Shown piece by piece: positions 1-7,859 of a stretch of DNA of 39,374 bases; the stretch's first letter is position 1, and each line of letters opens with the position of its first letter. A model generated the notes under the pieces. The model worked only from the letters and a program-made list of their open reading frames with translations, made no database searches and was not told the origin of the DNA. The stretch is from the NCBI GenBank assembly GCA_027450005.1, contig DAIDKO010000058.1, positions 1 through 39,374 on the forward strand. Direction: 5' to 3'. A program made the position numbers and the translations under genes. Source of the stretch: Rhodanobacter sp. (GTDB taxonomy: Bacteria > Pseudomonadota > Gammaproteobacteria > Xanthomonadales > Rhodanobacteraceae).

Positions 1-290
1 AAGTCGAAGCCGTATTGGAGCGGGTTCTTGCCGTTGACCCAGCCGAACACCTGCCTCTCTTGCGCCGCCGTCAGCGTACGCGGGCGACCCGTGCCCTTGC
101 TCGAAAGCAGGGCACGTTTGCCGCGACCGCGACCACGAGCCCTGGCCAGCACCTTGTAAGCCCAGCCACGGTGCAAGCCGAACGAGGCAGCCACCGTCGC
201 CGGCGACTCGCCTTCCTTCATTCGTTCAAGCGCCACCAGGCGCATCTCTTCCAGCGCCGCCCGGGACACCGTGCGTCCGTCTCTCATCAT
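1..290 (-). CDS. IS630-family transposase, N-terminal part (cut by window edge)
   Basis: The minus strand from ATG at 290 (or 287) is open for 96 codons to the window edge. It reads as the N-terminal helix-turn-helix half of an IS630/Tc1-mariner type transposase: a helical segment with ERMKEGESPATVAASFGL, a basic linker, then GRPRTLTAAQERQVFGWVNG and QYGFDF. These are the usual HTH and winged-helix landmarks that precede the DDE catalytic domain. The catalytic part would lie to the left of the window, so intactness cannot be judged. I did not find the terminal inverted repeat with confidence. The element end probably lies in the AT-rich stretch near 320-350, where IS630 elements would target a TA. 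Confidence 0.8.
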   Translation of the reverse strand, partial: MMRDGRTVSRAALEEMRLVALERMKEGESPATVAASFGLHRGWAYKVLARARGRGRGKRALLSSKGTGRPRTLTAAQERQVFGWVNGKNPLQYGFD

Positions 291-458
291 GTCGGCTTGG
301 ACAGCGCAAAAGGACATTTGTTCCCTAAATTACTGACTTATGAGTAAAGGCACTCCCGGCAAGCGTGAGCGCTTTGTAATCAACCACTTCAGTACCGGCG
401 GGACGCGCCAGATCATGGTTCACTTTTTCGGGCTTCCGAATATGGCGTCGCCTAACGC

Positions 459-485
459 AAAAACCCCGCTTGAAGCGGGGCTTTT
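459..485 (-). terminator. Rho-independent terminator downstream of dksA
   Basis: A perfect stem CCCCGCT / AGCGGGG with loop TGA lies at 464-480. It is flanked by an A-run on the left (T-run on the minus strand) and CTTTT on the right. It sits about 60 nt after the dksA stop codon and could work in both directions. Confidence 0.8.
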
Positions 486-542
486 GCTGAAGAATCCGCC
501 ATGGGACCGGACTGGGTCTTTGCGCCTGCGGCGGAGCGCCAA

Positions 543-1619
543 TCAATCCCCCATTTGCTTCTGCAGATGCTCACGGCGCTCCTGCGCATCCAGCGACAGC
601 GTGGCAATCGGACGGGCATCCAGGCGGTCCACGCCGATCTCCTCGTCGGTTTCCTCGCAGTAGCCATAGCTACCCTCCTCGATACGACGTAGCGCCTTGT
701 CGATCTTGGAGATCAGCTTGCGATAACGATCGCGAGTGCGCAGCTCCAGCGAGTTTTCGGTCTCGCGGGTGGCGCGCTCAGCCTCGTCGCCCACATCGCG
801 CACTTCTTCGCGCAAATTGTCCATGGTCTGACGAGATTCCTCGACCAGCTGGTCGCGCCAATCGCGCAGCTTGTTGCGGAAGTAGGCCAGGTGCATCGGG
901 TTCATGTACTCCTCCTTGGGGGAGGGGCGGTAACCCTTGGGCAAGGCGATCTGGGTGGTGGCCGGCAACGCGTAACGCCCGTCTTCGCGGGTGACGCCGT
1001 TGTCGAGATTGTTGGCTGCCGATTTCTTCATTGCGGATGGGGCGTTTTTCGACGTCTTGTGGGGGGTACTGGTGGTGGCGTCTGCACTGCGCGGCAACAC
1101 CATCGCCGTGGCGCTCGCTACCTTGCCCTTGGGCAACGCGGCGACGGGCTGGACGGGCTTCCTCTCGGCAGGCGCGGCCTTGGCATGCACAACCGCCGGC
1201 TGCGGAACGGCGACCTTGGGGAGGGGTGCCGGTTTGGCAACGGCTTTGCCGGAGGCAACCTGCTTGGCTGCAGGTTTGGCAACCGGCTTGGCGGTAGGCT
1301 TCTTGGCTACCGGTTTGGGCGCCGGCTTAGACACCTTCTTGGCGATCGGCTTGGCGGCCGGCTGCTTCGCAACGGGCTTGGCGGTTTTACTAGCCGCGGG
1401 CTTGGCGACCTTCTTGGCGACCGGCTTGCCGGTCGCGGCCTTCTTCGCGACAGGCTTCTTCGCTGAGGGCTTCTTGACAACCGGCTTGGAAACTTTTTTC
1501 GCGATGACCTTCTTTGCAGACGCCTTCGCGCCAGCGACTTTCGCCTTGGTGGACGTGCTGCTGCCTGCCTTCCCCTTGGGAGCTTTGGCGGCGGTCGAAC
1601 TGCGCGTGGTTTTCGCCAT
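543..1619 (-). CDS. dksA: RNA polymerase-binding protein DksA with long Lys/Ala/Pro-rich N-terminal tail
   Basis: This is a 358-residue TraR/DksA family regulator, which acts with ppGpp in the RNA polymerase secondary channel. Residues from about 225 to 358 form the DksA core: a long coiled coil (YFRNKLRDWRDQL ... NSLELRTRDRYRKLI) followed by the finger YGYCEETDEEIG and LDARPIATLSLDAQ. Only the first of the four classical zinc cysteines remains; the others are Thr, Ser and Ala. The coiled-coil tip DxxDxA reads D-E-A-E-R-A, so its second Asp is Glu. Residues 1 to about 200 are a repetitive PAKK/KPVAKK tail resembling histone H1 or AlgP. E. coli DksA is about 150 residues, so the tail more than doubles the length. 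ATG 1619 has a GAAGG Shine-Dalgarno just upstream. It appears to be transcribed alone. Confidence 0.88.
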   Translation of the reverse strand: MAKTTRSSTAAKAPKGKAGSSTSTKAKVAGAKASAKKVIAKKVSKPVVKKPSAKKPVAKKAATGKPVAKKVAKPAASKTAKPVAKQPAAKPIAKKVSKPAPKPVAKKPTAKPVAKPAAKQVASGKAVAKPAPLPKVAVPQPAVVHAKAAPAERKPVQPVAALPKGKVASATAMVLPRSADATTSTPHKTSKNAPSAMKKSAANNLDNGVTREDGRYALPATTQIALPKGYRPSPKEEYMNPMHLAYFRNKLRDWRDQLVEESRQTMDNLREEVRDVGDEAERATRETENSLELRTRDRYRKLISKIDKALRRIEEGSYGYCEETDEEIGVDRLDARPIATLSLDAQERREHLQKQMGD

Positions 1620-1735
1620 CTTCCTTCACCATTTTTGGCCTTGGCGGCCCGGTGTTATAGCCCATGTACCCTGCACCGGCAAGCCGGCATCTGGGATACT
1701 CGCAACACTAACTGGCGACGTGTTGCTCCGACAAC

Positions 1736-2041
1736 GTGAACCTTCCGACCCGATTCCTGCTGTTCCTGTTGCGTCTTTATAAACGCTGGCTTAGTCCCCT
1801 GATCGGGCAGCACTGCCGTTTCTACCCCACTTGCTCGGATTATGCACGCGGCGCGATCGTGCGTTTCGGCCCATTGCGTGGTTGCCTGCTTTCCGCATGG
1901 CGCTTGCTGCGCTGCCAGCCGCTGTGCTCTGGCGGCGAGGACCCGGTACCCGAACGGTTCCGCTTCGTGCGATGCAAGCACCATGACGGGCCAGGTACGG
2001 CCCCACCCCCGACGCCCCCGCAGGTGGACGGGGACGGTTGA
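1736..2041 (+). CDS. yidD: Membrane protein insertion efficiency factor YidD
   Basis: The 101-residue product belongs to the YidD family, a small membrane-associated protein thought to assist YidC-dependent insertion. The N-terminal amphipathic helix ([18 protein letters not shown]) and the family core [17 protein letters not shown] and the WRLLRCQPL segment with its downstream Cys-Gly-Gly are all visible. The start is GTG at 1736. YidD is normally near rnpA-yidC, so this location next to folE2, with which it converges (5-nt gap between stops), is unusual. The C-terminus ends in a short Pro-rich stretch without family counterpart. Confidence 0.9.
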   Translation: MNLPTRFLLFLLRLYKRWLSPLIGQHCRFYPTCSDYARGAIVRFGPLRGCLLSAWRLLRCQPLCSGGEDPVPERFRFVRCKHHDGPGTAPPPTPPQVDGDG

Positions 2042-2045
2042 CGGC

Positions 2046-3002
2046 TCAGGGCGAACCGAAGCCGCCCGCCACGCCCTTGCTGGCGTAGGCGACCGCATCG
2101 TGTGGATGCAGGCTTTCCTGGTGCTCCACCCGTACGTGAAAGTCGGCGAGACGCTCGTCGGCGTCGAGCGCCAGCTGGATGCGCCGCGCCGCGTCCTCGC
2201 AAAACATCAGGTTGCCTCCGTTGGCCAGTGCGAACGCCTGCTCGTCCTCACGCTTGACCGCGGTTTGCACGGGCGTGCCCAGCGCGCGTTCCACGCGATC
2301 GAGCGTAGCAATGAGGTCGAACGGCACGCCCTCCTTAAGGCGCACCAGCAGGCGGGCCACGCTGCGCTGCGCGTGCGGGGTAGCGACGATGCCGCGCTCG
2401 CTGCCCAGCCAGGCCAGGACGGCGGCGTGGTCGAGCGGACCCGCCACATCGAAATCCTTTGCAAACTGCTCCTGGATCAGCTGGCGCGACAGGGCAGCGG
2501 AGGCGGGACAGGTCGAGGAATAGACCACCTCGGTACCCAGCTCCAGGCGGAAGCCGTCCGCGCCAAGGCAGGCTTCGACTGAGACTGGATAGCTGCGCCA
2601 GCCGCTGTGGCCGCTGCGCAACGCATGACGGCGCACCAGCGCGTCGAAACGGATACTGAGGCGGGCGCGGTCGGACAACGCGCCGTGCGATTCGAGGAAC
2701 GCGCGCAGCAAGTTCTCCAGCACCGCCGCAGTGAGCTTTTGCGTGCTCAGGTGGTGATCGACCAGCAGGTACAGCCGCGACATGTGGATGCCGCGCTTAT
2801 CGGGCTGCACCAGATTGACGAAGGCGCCGACCTGCGCACTGGCGCGCTGCACCTCGCCATCGCCAGCGTCGAAAAGCACCGGCGCCTCGATGCCGTCCAT
2901 TCCCACCCAGTCCAGCGCGCCGCGCAGGTGCGGTTGCGCCTGCGTGGCGACGTCAGGCATGAGGCGGGCGGTGTTCTCGTGGCTGTGCATGGGCGTACTC
3001 AT
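2046..3002 (-). CDS. folE2: GTP cyclohydrolase FolE2 (GCYH-IB)
   Basis: FolE2 converts GTP to 7,8-dihydroneopterin triphosphate, the first step of folate (and queuosine) synthesis, and replaces FolE1 under zinc limitation in many bacteria. The sequence shows the family landmarks NLVQPDKRGIHMSRLY, the catalytic-cysteine region VVYSSTCPAS, the helix ALSRQLIQEQF, and NLMFCEDAARRI near the C-terminus. I chose ATG at 3002 (MSTPMHSHEN), giving 318 residues. The open frame extends 35 codons further upstream, but that part is Arg/Cys-rich without family similarity. It lies 67 nt downstream of the squalene-synthase-like gene on the same strand and may share its transcript. I see no Zur-type site. Confidence 0.93.
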   Translation of the reverse strand: MSTPMHSHENTARLMPDVATQAQPHLRGALDWVGMDGIEAPVLFDAGDGEVQRASAQVGAFVNLVQPDKRGIHMSRLYLLVDHHLSTQKLTAAVLENLLRAFLESHGALSDRARLSIRFDALVRRHALRSGHSGWRSYPVSVEACLGADGFRLELGTEVVYSSTCPASAALSRQLIQEQFAKDFDVAGPLDHAAVLAWLGSERGIVATPHAQRSVARLLVRLKEGVPFDLIATLDRVERALGTPVQTAVKREDEQAFALANGGNLMFCEDAARRIQLALDADERLADFHVRVEHQESLHPHDAVAYASKGVAGGFGSP

Positions 3003-3069
3003 GGAACAGAGTCGTCTATTTTGGGCCAGCCTGCGGCATTGCAACAGGCAGCGGCAGGAAACGCTGCGT

Positions 3070-3924
3070 TCAACCGGAGGCGGTCGACCGCCAGCGCTGC
3101 GCCGCACGCCATGCAGCGAAGGTTGCGCCGAAACCGCCCTGACCGCCTTGCTGCAGCACGGCCAGCGGATCGCCCGCAGCGCGCGCGCGGCGCATCAGCC
3201 GTTCGGCCTCGCGCGATTCCAGGGCACGGAACACGCTGAGCGGCCCTGGCAGCCGGGCCGCCTCGCGCCAGGTTGACTGCAGGTCCGCCAATTGCGCCCT
3301 GATCGCCTCGTCGCGGGCTGCGCTGCGCCGACGCAGGGCATGACGGGCGAGGCCATAACGGGCCAGACTCGCCATCGGTAATGGCAGGCGATCACGCTCG
3401 GCATCGTCCTCCAGCCGGCGTAATCCGTGCAGCAGGTGGCCGAGCGCAGCCACCTGCCCGGCGCGCTCGGCAGCCGTAGCGACGCCGTACCACCACGCGG
3501 TCTCCAACGTCGCCAATGCGCAGTGCAAGGGCGCAGCAGCGGCGAGCTGGGCTGGGAAATCGGCCGCCGTACCCTCTTCCAGTTGCGCCATGGCGGCGAG
3601 GACCGGCGCCAACCAGCGCTCGGCCGGGATGGCATGGGCGCGCTCGTCGTCGAACAGCACCTGGGTCAACGGATGACGGCCCCCGCTGGCAGCGGCTCCC
3701 GACAACTCTTCGGCCCACCAGTTGAGCTTGCCCACCGCCACGTGCGGCTCGCGGATTCCGTAAGCGGCGGAGAGCAGTTCCTGCTCCAAGGCGGCCAGCG
3801 CGATGTGGCCGGGGTATTTCGCCGGATCGACGAAGACCAGCGCCATGCGCTGCGCCGGCTGCACCGCCAGCCACTTGTCGATGTAGCTCTGCAATGCCCC
3901 GTGCGCGACCGACAACTCGCTCAC
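3070..3924 (-). CDS. Squalene/phytoene synthase family protein, degenerate active site
   Basis: The 284-residue protein is a divergent member of the trans-isoprenyl diphosphate head-to-head synthase fold. In the canonical enzymes two Asp-rich motifs (DxxxD) bind Mg-diphosphate. Here the first is replaced by VGKLNWWAEEL, as in the non-catalytic NDUFAF6-like branch, and the second is only partly kept (LRRLEDDAERDRLPLP). A prenyl-transfer reaction is therefore doubtful. The start codon overlaps the stop of the upstream phosphatase by ATGA at 3921-3924. The gene is thus co-translated with it and, through another ATGA overlap, with ubiG. That context suggests a role linked to quinone or lipid metabolism, but this is inference. 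The C-terminal 50 residues are Arg/Ala-rich. Confidence 0.72.
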   Translation of the reverse strand: MSELSVAHGALQSYIDKWLAVQPAQRMALVFVDPAKYPGHIALAALEQELLSAAYGIREPHVAVGKLNWWAEELSGAAASGGRHPLTQVLFDDERAHAIPAERWLAPVLAAMAQLEEGTAADFPAQLAAAAPLHCALATLETAWWYGVATAAERAGQVAALGHLLHGLRRLEDDAERDRLPLPMASLARYGLARHALRRRSAARDEAIRAQLADLQSTWREAARLPGPLSVFRALESREAERLMRRARAAGDPLAVLQQGGQGGFGATFAAWRAAQRWRSTASG

Positions 3925-4595
3925 GCGATCACCTGCAGTCCCAGCAAGGCGGCCAGCTCGCTCGGATGGCTGAGCACGGCGTCGGCCCCCCAGCTATCCG
4001 GATCGCCACCGTCGAGGTAGCCCCAGCGGACCGCCACCGTGTAGAGACCGGCGGCACGTCCAGCCGTGACGTCGCGTGCGTCGTCGCCCACGAACACCGC
4101 AGCGGCGGGGTCGATAAGCGCATGCTCGCAGGCCAACAGCACCGGCGCCGGGTCAGGCTTCTTCACCGGCAGGGTGTCGCCACAGATCACCGCGCTGGCG
4201 CGCAGGTCCCAGTCCATACGCTGGATGAGTTCTTCGGTGAGGAAGCCCGGCTTGTTGGTGACAATGCCCCAACGCCATTCGCGCGCCTCGATGCTTTCCA
4301 GCAGGGTCAGCACGCCGTCGAACGGACGGGTATGGGTGGCCAGCATACCCTGGTAAAGCGCGAGGAAACGCGGCATGCGCGCCTGCAGCGCTTCGTCGTT
4401 CTCCTTGAACGCACAGCGCAGGATCGCGCTGCTGCCGCGCGAGACCACATCGCGCACCGCGGCGTAGCCAGGCGCGGGCGCCCCGACTTCCGCGCAATAC
4501 GCAACCAGCGCGGCATGCAGGTCGGTCGCGCTGTCGAGCAGGGTGCCGTCCAGGTCGAACAGCACGCCTTCGATCCTGGCAGGCAACGGTTTCAT
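3921..4595 (-). CDS. mupP: HAD-superfamily phosphatase, MupP/Gph type
   Basis: This is a subfamily IA haloacid dehalogenase phosphatase of 224 residues. Motif I is VLFDLDGTLLDS, motif II VTNKPG, motif III the Lys of VKKPDPAP, and motif IV FVGDDARD. The gene directly follows ubiG with an ATGA overlap (4592-4595), the same arrangement as the N-acetylmuramate-6-phosphate phosphatase mupP beside ubiG in Pseudomonas. The segments RDVVSRG, RPFDGV and WGADAVLSHPSEL also resemble MupP as I remember it. MupP feeds the AmgK/MurU route of cell-wall recycling. The alternative is phosphoglycolate phosphatase (gph), the label usually given to this family by automatic annotation. An upstream in-frame ATG at 4649 would add 18 residues, but it lies inside ubiG and is less likely. 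Confidence 0.82.
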   Translation of the reverse strand: MKPLPARIEGVLFDLDGTLLDSATDLHAALVAYCAEVGAPAPGYAAVRDVVSRGSSAILRCAFKENDEALQARMPRFLALYQGMLATHTRPFDGVLTLLESIEAREWRWGIVTNKPGFLTEELIQRMDWDLRASAVICGDTLPVKKPDPAPVLLACEHALIDPAAAVFVGDDARDVTAGRAAGLYTVAVRWGYLDGGDPDSWGADAVLSHPSELAALLGLQVIA

Positions 4596-5296
4596 GCCGG
4601 CTTCCGGGCGCAAAGGATGTAGTTCACCGCAGTAATGCGGCTCAGCCACGCCCTGCGGCTGAGCGGGTTGTAGCCGAGTCCTCTGACGTCCTCCAGTTCC
4701 AGTCCCTCGGCGCGCAGCAGGCGCGCGAGTTCGGACGGCTTGAGGAACTGCGCGTAGTGGTGTGTGCCGCGCGGCAGCAGTCCCATCACGTACTCAGCGC
4801 CGAGGATGGCCGCGCCGAAGGCCGCGGGCGTGCGGTTGAGCGTGGACAGGAACATGCGTCCGCCCGGCCTGAGCATGCCGGCGAGGTCGCGCACAAGCGC
4901 GGCCGGATCGGGCACGTGCTCAATCAGCTCCATGCAGCACACCGCGTCGAACGCCTCCGGCTCCGCGGCGGCAAGCTCCGCCGAGGACTGGTTGCGATAA
5001 TCCACCTTGAGCCCGGATTCGTGCAGGTGCAGCCGCGCGACGCCGATCACCTTGTCACCGAGATCGATGCCAGTGACCTCCGCCCCCGCCCGCGCCAGCG
5101 CCTCGCTGAGCAGGCCGCCACCACAGCCGACGTCGGCGACTTTCGCGCCAGGCAGGTCCACACGCGCGGCGACGTAGTCGGCACGCACGGGGTTGATGTC
5201 GTGCAGCGGACGCGACTCGCCATCGGGATCCCACCAGCGCGGGGCCAGGTGGTCGAAGCGGGCGATCTCTGCGGGGCTGACATTGGTTACGATCAT
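4592..5296 (-). CDS. ubiG: Ubiquinone biosynthesis O-methyltransferase UbiG
   Basis: UbiG is the SAM-dependent methyltransferase that carries out both O-methylations of ubiquinone synthesis in the cytosol at the membrane. The class I methyltransferase landmarks are visible: VADVGCGGGLLSE (motif I), the acidic strand end TGIDLG, and CMELIEHVPDP, followed by the family segments GGRMFLSTLNRT and ITAVNYILCARKP at the C-terminus. The N-terminal FDHLAPRWWDPDGE and LHDINPVR are typical of UbiG. I prefer ATG 5296 (MIVTNVSPAE); an in-frame ATG at 5308 would add four residues. It heads a coupled set with the phosphatase and the squalene-synthase-like gene. Confidence 0.95.
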   Translation of the reverse strand: MIVTNVSPAEIARFDHLAPRWWDPDGESRPLHDINPVRADYVAARVDLPGAKVADVGCGGGLLSEALARAGAEVTGIDLGDKVIGVARLHLHESGLKVDYRNQSSAELAAAEPEAFDAVCCMELIEHVPDPAALVRDLAGMLRPGGRMFLSTLNRTPAAFGAAILGAEYVMGLLPRGTHHYAQFLKPSELARLLRAEGLELEDVRGLGYNPLSRRAWLSRITAVNYILCARKPA

Positions 5297-5375
5297 GACC
5301 GGACCCATAGCAAACTCAAGTACGAAAGTTTATCGAATACTGCGTTCATGGATGGCCTCATTTCGATCTTCGCGC

Positions 5376-5648
5376 TCATGCTCGGGCGCAAATCCAGACG
5401 GTCAGCCATTCGTGGGCAGTGGCATCCCAGCCGCCGCCGGTGTGACAAGGGTCCCGATGGGCGATCGCCCACGACGCGTCGATCGACGCGCCTAGCAGCA
5501 ATTAGGCGACACCGCCCCTGTCGCTGAACGATCCCGATAATCCGTTGCGTCCCTGCGCGCGCAGGCTTTCAAGTAACTCGCGGTGCAGCGGCACCACCGC
5601 CAGATCGAATTCCGGGCGGCGCATCGTCATCACCAGAAAACGGTTCAT
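5376..5648 (-). pseudogene. YciI-family protein interrupted by an in-frame TAA
   Basis: From ATG 5648 the frame reads MNRFLVMTMRRPEFD ... HRELLESLRAQGR ... GSFSDRGGVA and stops at TAA (5502-5504), codon 49. Without that stop the same frame continues for 41 more codons as LLLGASIDASWAIAHRDP ... GGWDATAHEWL to a TGA at 5376-5378. This restores a product of about 90 residues with the layout of YCII-domain proteins: N-terminal beta strand, the LRAQGR helix, SDR-GG, an AIAHRDP helix and a C-terminal strand. In relatives the codon after GGxA is usually Tyr, and TAA is one base from TAC or TAT. I therefore read it as a recent nonsense mutation, or a sequencing error. It lies between ubiG and mtaD on the same strand. 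Confidence 0.62.
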
Positions 5649-5721
5649 GGCATAACCTCGCTGAACAGTCCGGCCATGAACGGCCGACTCCTGGCGTGCG
5701 CGTGTATGGAAAGGCGCGCGA

Positions 5722-7053
5722 TCAGTGCTCCGCGATGCGTTCGCGCCAGGCGCGCGTGCGCGTAAGGAGAGCCTCCACGTCCATACCCACCAACTCGCGC
5801 GCGGCCAGCTTGCGGCGACCTGCGATCCACACGTCGCTAACCTGGTGGCGGCCGGTGGCATAGACCAACTGCGAGGCCACGTGGAACAGCGGCTGGGTCT
5901 CAAGGTCCGATAGGCGCACCGCGGCGAGATCAGCCTGCTTACCTGCCTTGATCGAACCGATCTTCGCGTCCAGGCCCATCGCCTTCGCGCTGCCGAGCGT
6001 GGCCGCGTGCAGCGCGTTGGCCGCGTCGAGGGCAGCCGCGTCCTGCGCCACCGCCTTGGCCAGCAACGCGGCGGTGCGCAGTTCGCCGAACATGTCGAGG
6101 TCGTTGTTCGAGGCACAGCCATCGGTACCGATGGCCAGATTCACGCCCGCCCGGCGCAGCTTCTCCGCTGGACAGAAGCCGGAGGCCAGCTTGAGATTGG
6201 ACTCCGGGCAGTGCACCACCGACACGCCGGCCTCGGCGCAGGCAGCGATCTCGCCGTCAGTCAGCTGGGTCATGTGCACGGCGATCAGGCGGTCGTTGAC
6301 CAAGCCCAGCTTCTGCAGGCGCTGGAATGGACGTAATCCACTCTTCTGCTTTGCCTCCTCGACCTCGTGCGCGGTCTCGTGCAAATGCAGGTGCACCGGG
6401 ATGTCGAGCTGGTCGGCCAGCACACGGATGCGCTCGAAACTCTCGTCGGAGACGGTGTACGGCGCATGCGGCGCGAACGCGGTCGACACCAGCGGATCGC
6501 CCAGGAAACTGTCGTGCACCTTGCTCGCCCGTTCGAAGTATTCATCCTGCGACTTCGCCCACGCCGTGGGAAACTCGATCACCGGCAGGCCGACCACGGC
6601 GCGAAACCCCAGCTTGCGGTAGGTGGCACCGATCGCGTCGGGAAAGAAATAGTTCTCGTTGGCACAGGTGGTGCCGCCGCGCAGCATCTCGGCCACCGCC
6701 AGTTCCACGCCATCGCGCACGAACTCCGGACCGATCACCTTGGCCTCGGCCGGCCAGATGTGCTGCTGCAGCCACACCATCAGCGGCAGGTCGTCGGCCA
6801 AGCCGCGCAGCAGGGTCATCGGATTGTGCGTATGGGCGTTGACCAAGCCGGGAATCAGCGCGTGCTCGGGCAGGCTCACGGTTTCGTGCGGCAGGTAGGC
6901 CGCGCGTGCCGCCGCGATCGGCAGCAGCGCGACGATGCAGTCACCCCGGACCGCCACCGCGTGGTTCTCCAGTACTACGCCATGCGGCTCCACCGGCACC
7001 ACCCAGCGGGCTTCGATCAGCAGGTCGACGGACTGGGGCTGGATTTCGCTCAC
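5722..7053 (-). CDS. mtaD: 5-methylthioadenosine/S-adenosylhomocysteine deaminase (TRZ/ATZ family amidohydrolase)
   Basis: The 443-residue protein is a metal-dependent amidohydrolase of the cytosine-deaminase-like TRZ/ATZ group. The metal-binding HxH is in LVNAHTHNPM. The later histidines are in LHLHETAHE and IAVHMTQL, and the catalytic Asp is in LAIGTDGCASNN, followed by LDMFGELRTAALL. The C-terminal beta-sandwich includes GSIKAGKQADLAAV. The combination with ubiG and mupP nearby matches Pseudomonas, where the MTA deaminase gene is next to ubiG. It most likely deaminates 5'-methylthioadenosine to 5'-methylthioinosine in purine and sulfur salvage. Substrate identity within the family cannot be read from sequence alone. 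The gene is about 130 nt downstream of efp on the same strand. Confidence 0.87.
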   Translation of the reverse strand: MSEIQPQSVDLLIEARWVVPVEPHGVVLENHAVAVRGDCIVALLPIAAARAAYLPHETVSLPEHALIPGLVNAHTHNPMTLLRGLADDLPLMVWLQQHIWPAEAKVIGPEFVRDGVELAVAEMLRGGTTCANENYFFPDAIGATYRKLGFRAVVGLPVIEFPTAWAKSQDEYFERASKVHDSFLGDPLVSTAFAPHAPYTVSDESFERIRVLADQLDIPVHLHLHETAHEVEEAKQKSGLRPFQRLQKLGLVNDRLIAVHMTQLTDGEIAACAEAGVSVVHCPESNLKLASGFCPAEKLRRAGVNLAIGTDGCASNNDLDMFGELRTAALLAKAVAQDAAALDAANALHAATLGSAKAMGLDAKIGSIKAGKQADLAAVRLSDLETQPLFHVASQLVYATGRHQVSDVWIAGRRKLAARELVGMDVEALLTRTRAWRERIAEH

Positions 7054-7087
7054 GTTGGGCTTCCTGATCCGATGGCTTCAACACGCG

Positions 7088-7113
7088 AAAGGCGGCCACC
7101 TTGCGGCGCCGCC
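7088..7113 (-). terminator. Possible terminator hairpin after efp
   Basis: GGCGGC / GCCGCC arms at 7091-7113 form a GC-rich hairpin 70 nt after the efp stop. It is followed on the minus strand by only three T residues, so termination would be weak. Confidence 0.35.
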
Positions 7114-7182
7114 CATGTTCGTCGCGCCGGTTTTCGCCAGGATGACACGATGCAGGGCTGCACGAAGCCCCGCAGCCTGGTC

Positions 7183-7752
7183 TCACTTGCCGACGCGGCT
7201 GACGTATTCGCCGGTCCGGGTGTCGACCTTGATCACCTCGTCCTGGCCCACGAACAGCGGCACGCGCACCACGGCACCGGTTTCCAGCGTGGCCGGCTTG
7301 CCGCCGCCGCCGGAGGTGTCGCCGCGCACGCCGGGATCGGTCTCCGTGATCTTCAGTTCGACGAAGTTAGGCGGCTGCACCGCGATGATCTCGCCGTTGA
7401 ACAGCGTGACCACGCACTCTTCCTCGCCCTTCAGCCACTTCGCCGCCTCCCCCATGCCGGCCTTGCCGGCCTGGTGTTGCTCGAAGCTTTCCTGGTGCAT
7501 GAAGTGCCAGAACTCGCCATCGGAGTACAGGTACTGCATGTCGGTATCGGTAACATCGGCGACTTCGAAGCTGTCGCTGGACTTCATCGTCTGCTCGGTA
7601 GTGCGGCCGGTCTTCAGATTGCGGATGAAGATGCGGGTAAACGCCTGACCCTTGCCGGGCTTGATGAACTCGGCTTCGGTGATGATCCATGGATCATTGT
7701 TGTGAAGGATCTTCATGCCCTTCTTGACGTCGTTGAGACCGGCGGTAGCCAT
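7183..7752 (-). CDS. efp: Translation elongation factor P
   Basis: EF-P relieves ribosome stalling at polyproline stretches. The 189-codon frame from ATG 7752 gives [15 protein letters not shown] and has the three-domain EF-P layout. The modification loop is [11 protein letters not shown] with Lys at residue 34, the site that receives (R)-beta-lysine in EpmA/EpmB organisms; Arg-type EF-Ps instead use EarP. The divergent neighbour is epmB, which fits lysine modification. The C-terminal domain contains the acidic and glycine stretch [16 protein letters not shown] and VPLFV. The upstream in-frame extension to 7884 lacks EF-P similarity and overlaps the divergent epmB, so it was not used. Confidence 0.96.
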   Translation of the reverse strand: MATAGLNDVKKGMKILHNNDPWIITEAEFIKPGKGQAFTRIFIRNLKTGRTTEQTMKSSDSFEVADVTDTDMQYLYSDGEFWHFMHQESFEQHQAGKAGMGEAAKWLKGEEECVVTLFNGEIIAVQPPNFVELKITETDPGVRGDTSGGGGKPATLETGAVVRVPLFVGQDEVIKVDTRTGEYVSRVGK

Positions 7753-7859
7753 GCGGTGAACTCCAGAGGTTAATAGTCGGGGCCCGAACGCCCCCACGCC
7801 GCCATGGACGGCTAGAATGAATGGTCCGAGGGTCCGGGATGGCCCGGACAAGGCTCCCC

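Noticed and set aside
991-1782. 263-codon plus-strand frame, Leu/Ala/Gly-rich and apparently membrane-like
   Set aside because: It is the reverse complement of the Lys/Ala repeats of dksA, which creates hydrophobic Ala/Leu/Gly repeats by codon complementarity.
6367-7773. 468-codon plus-strand open frame
   Set aside because: Antisense to mtaD and efp, whose motifs are clear; composition is Arg/His/Val-rich as expected for a shadow frame in GC-rich DNA.
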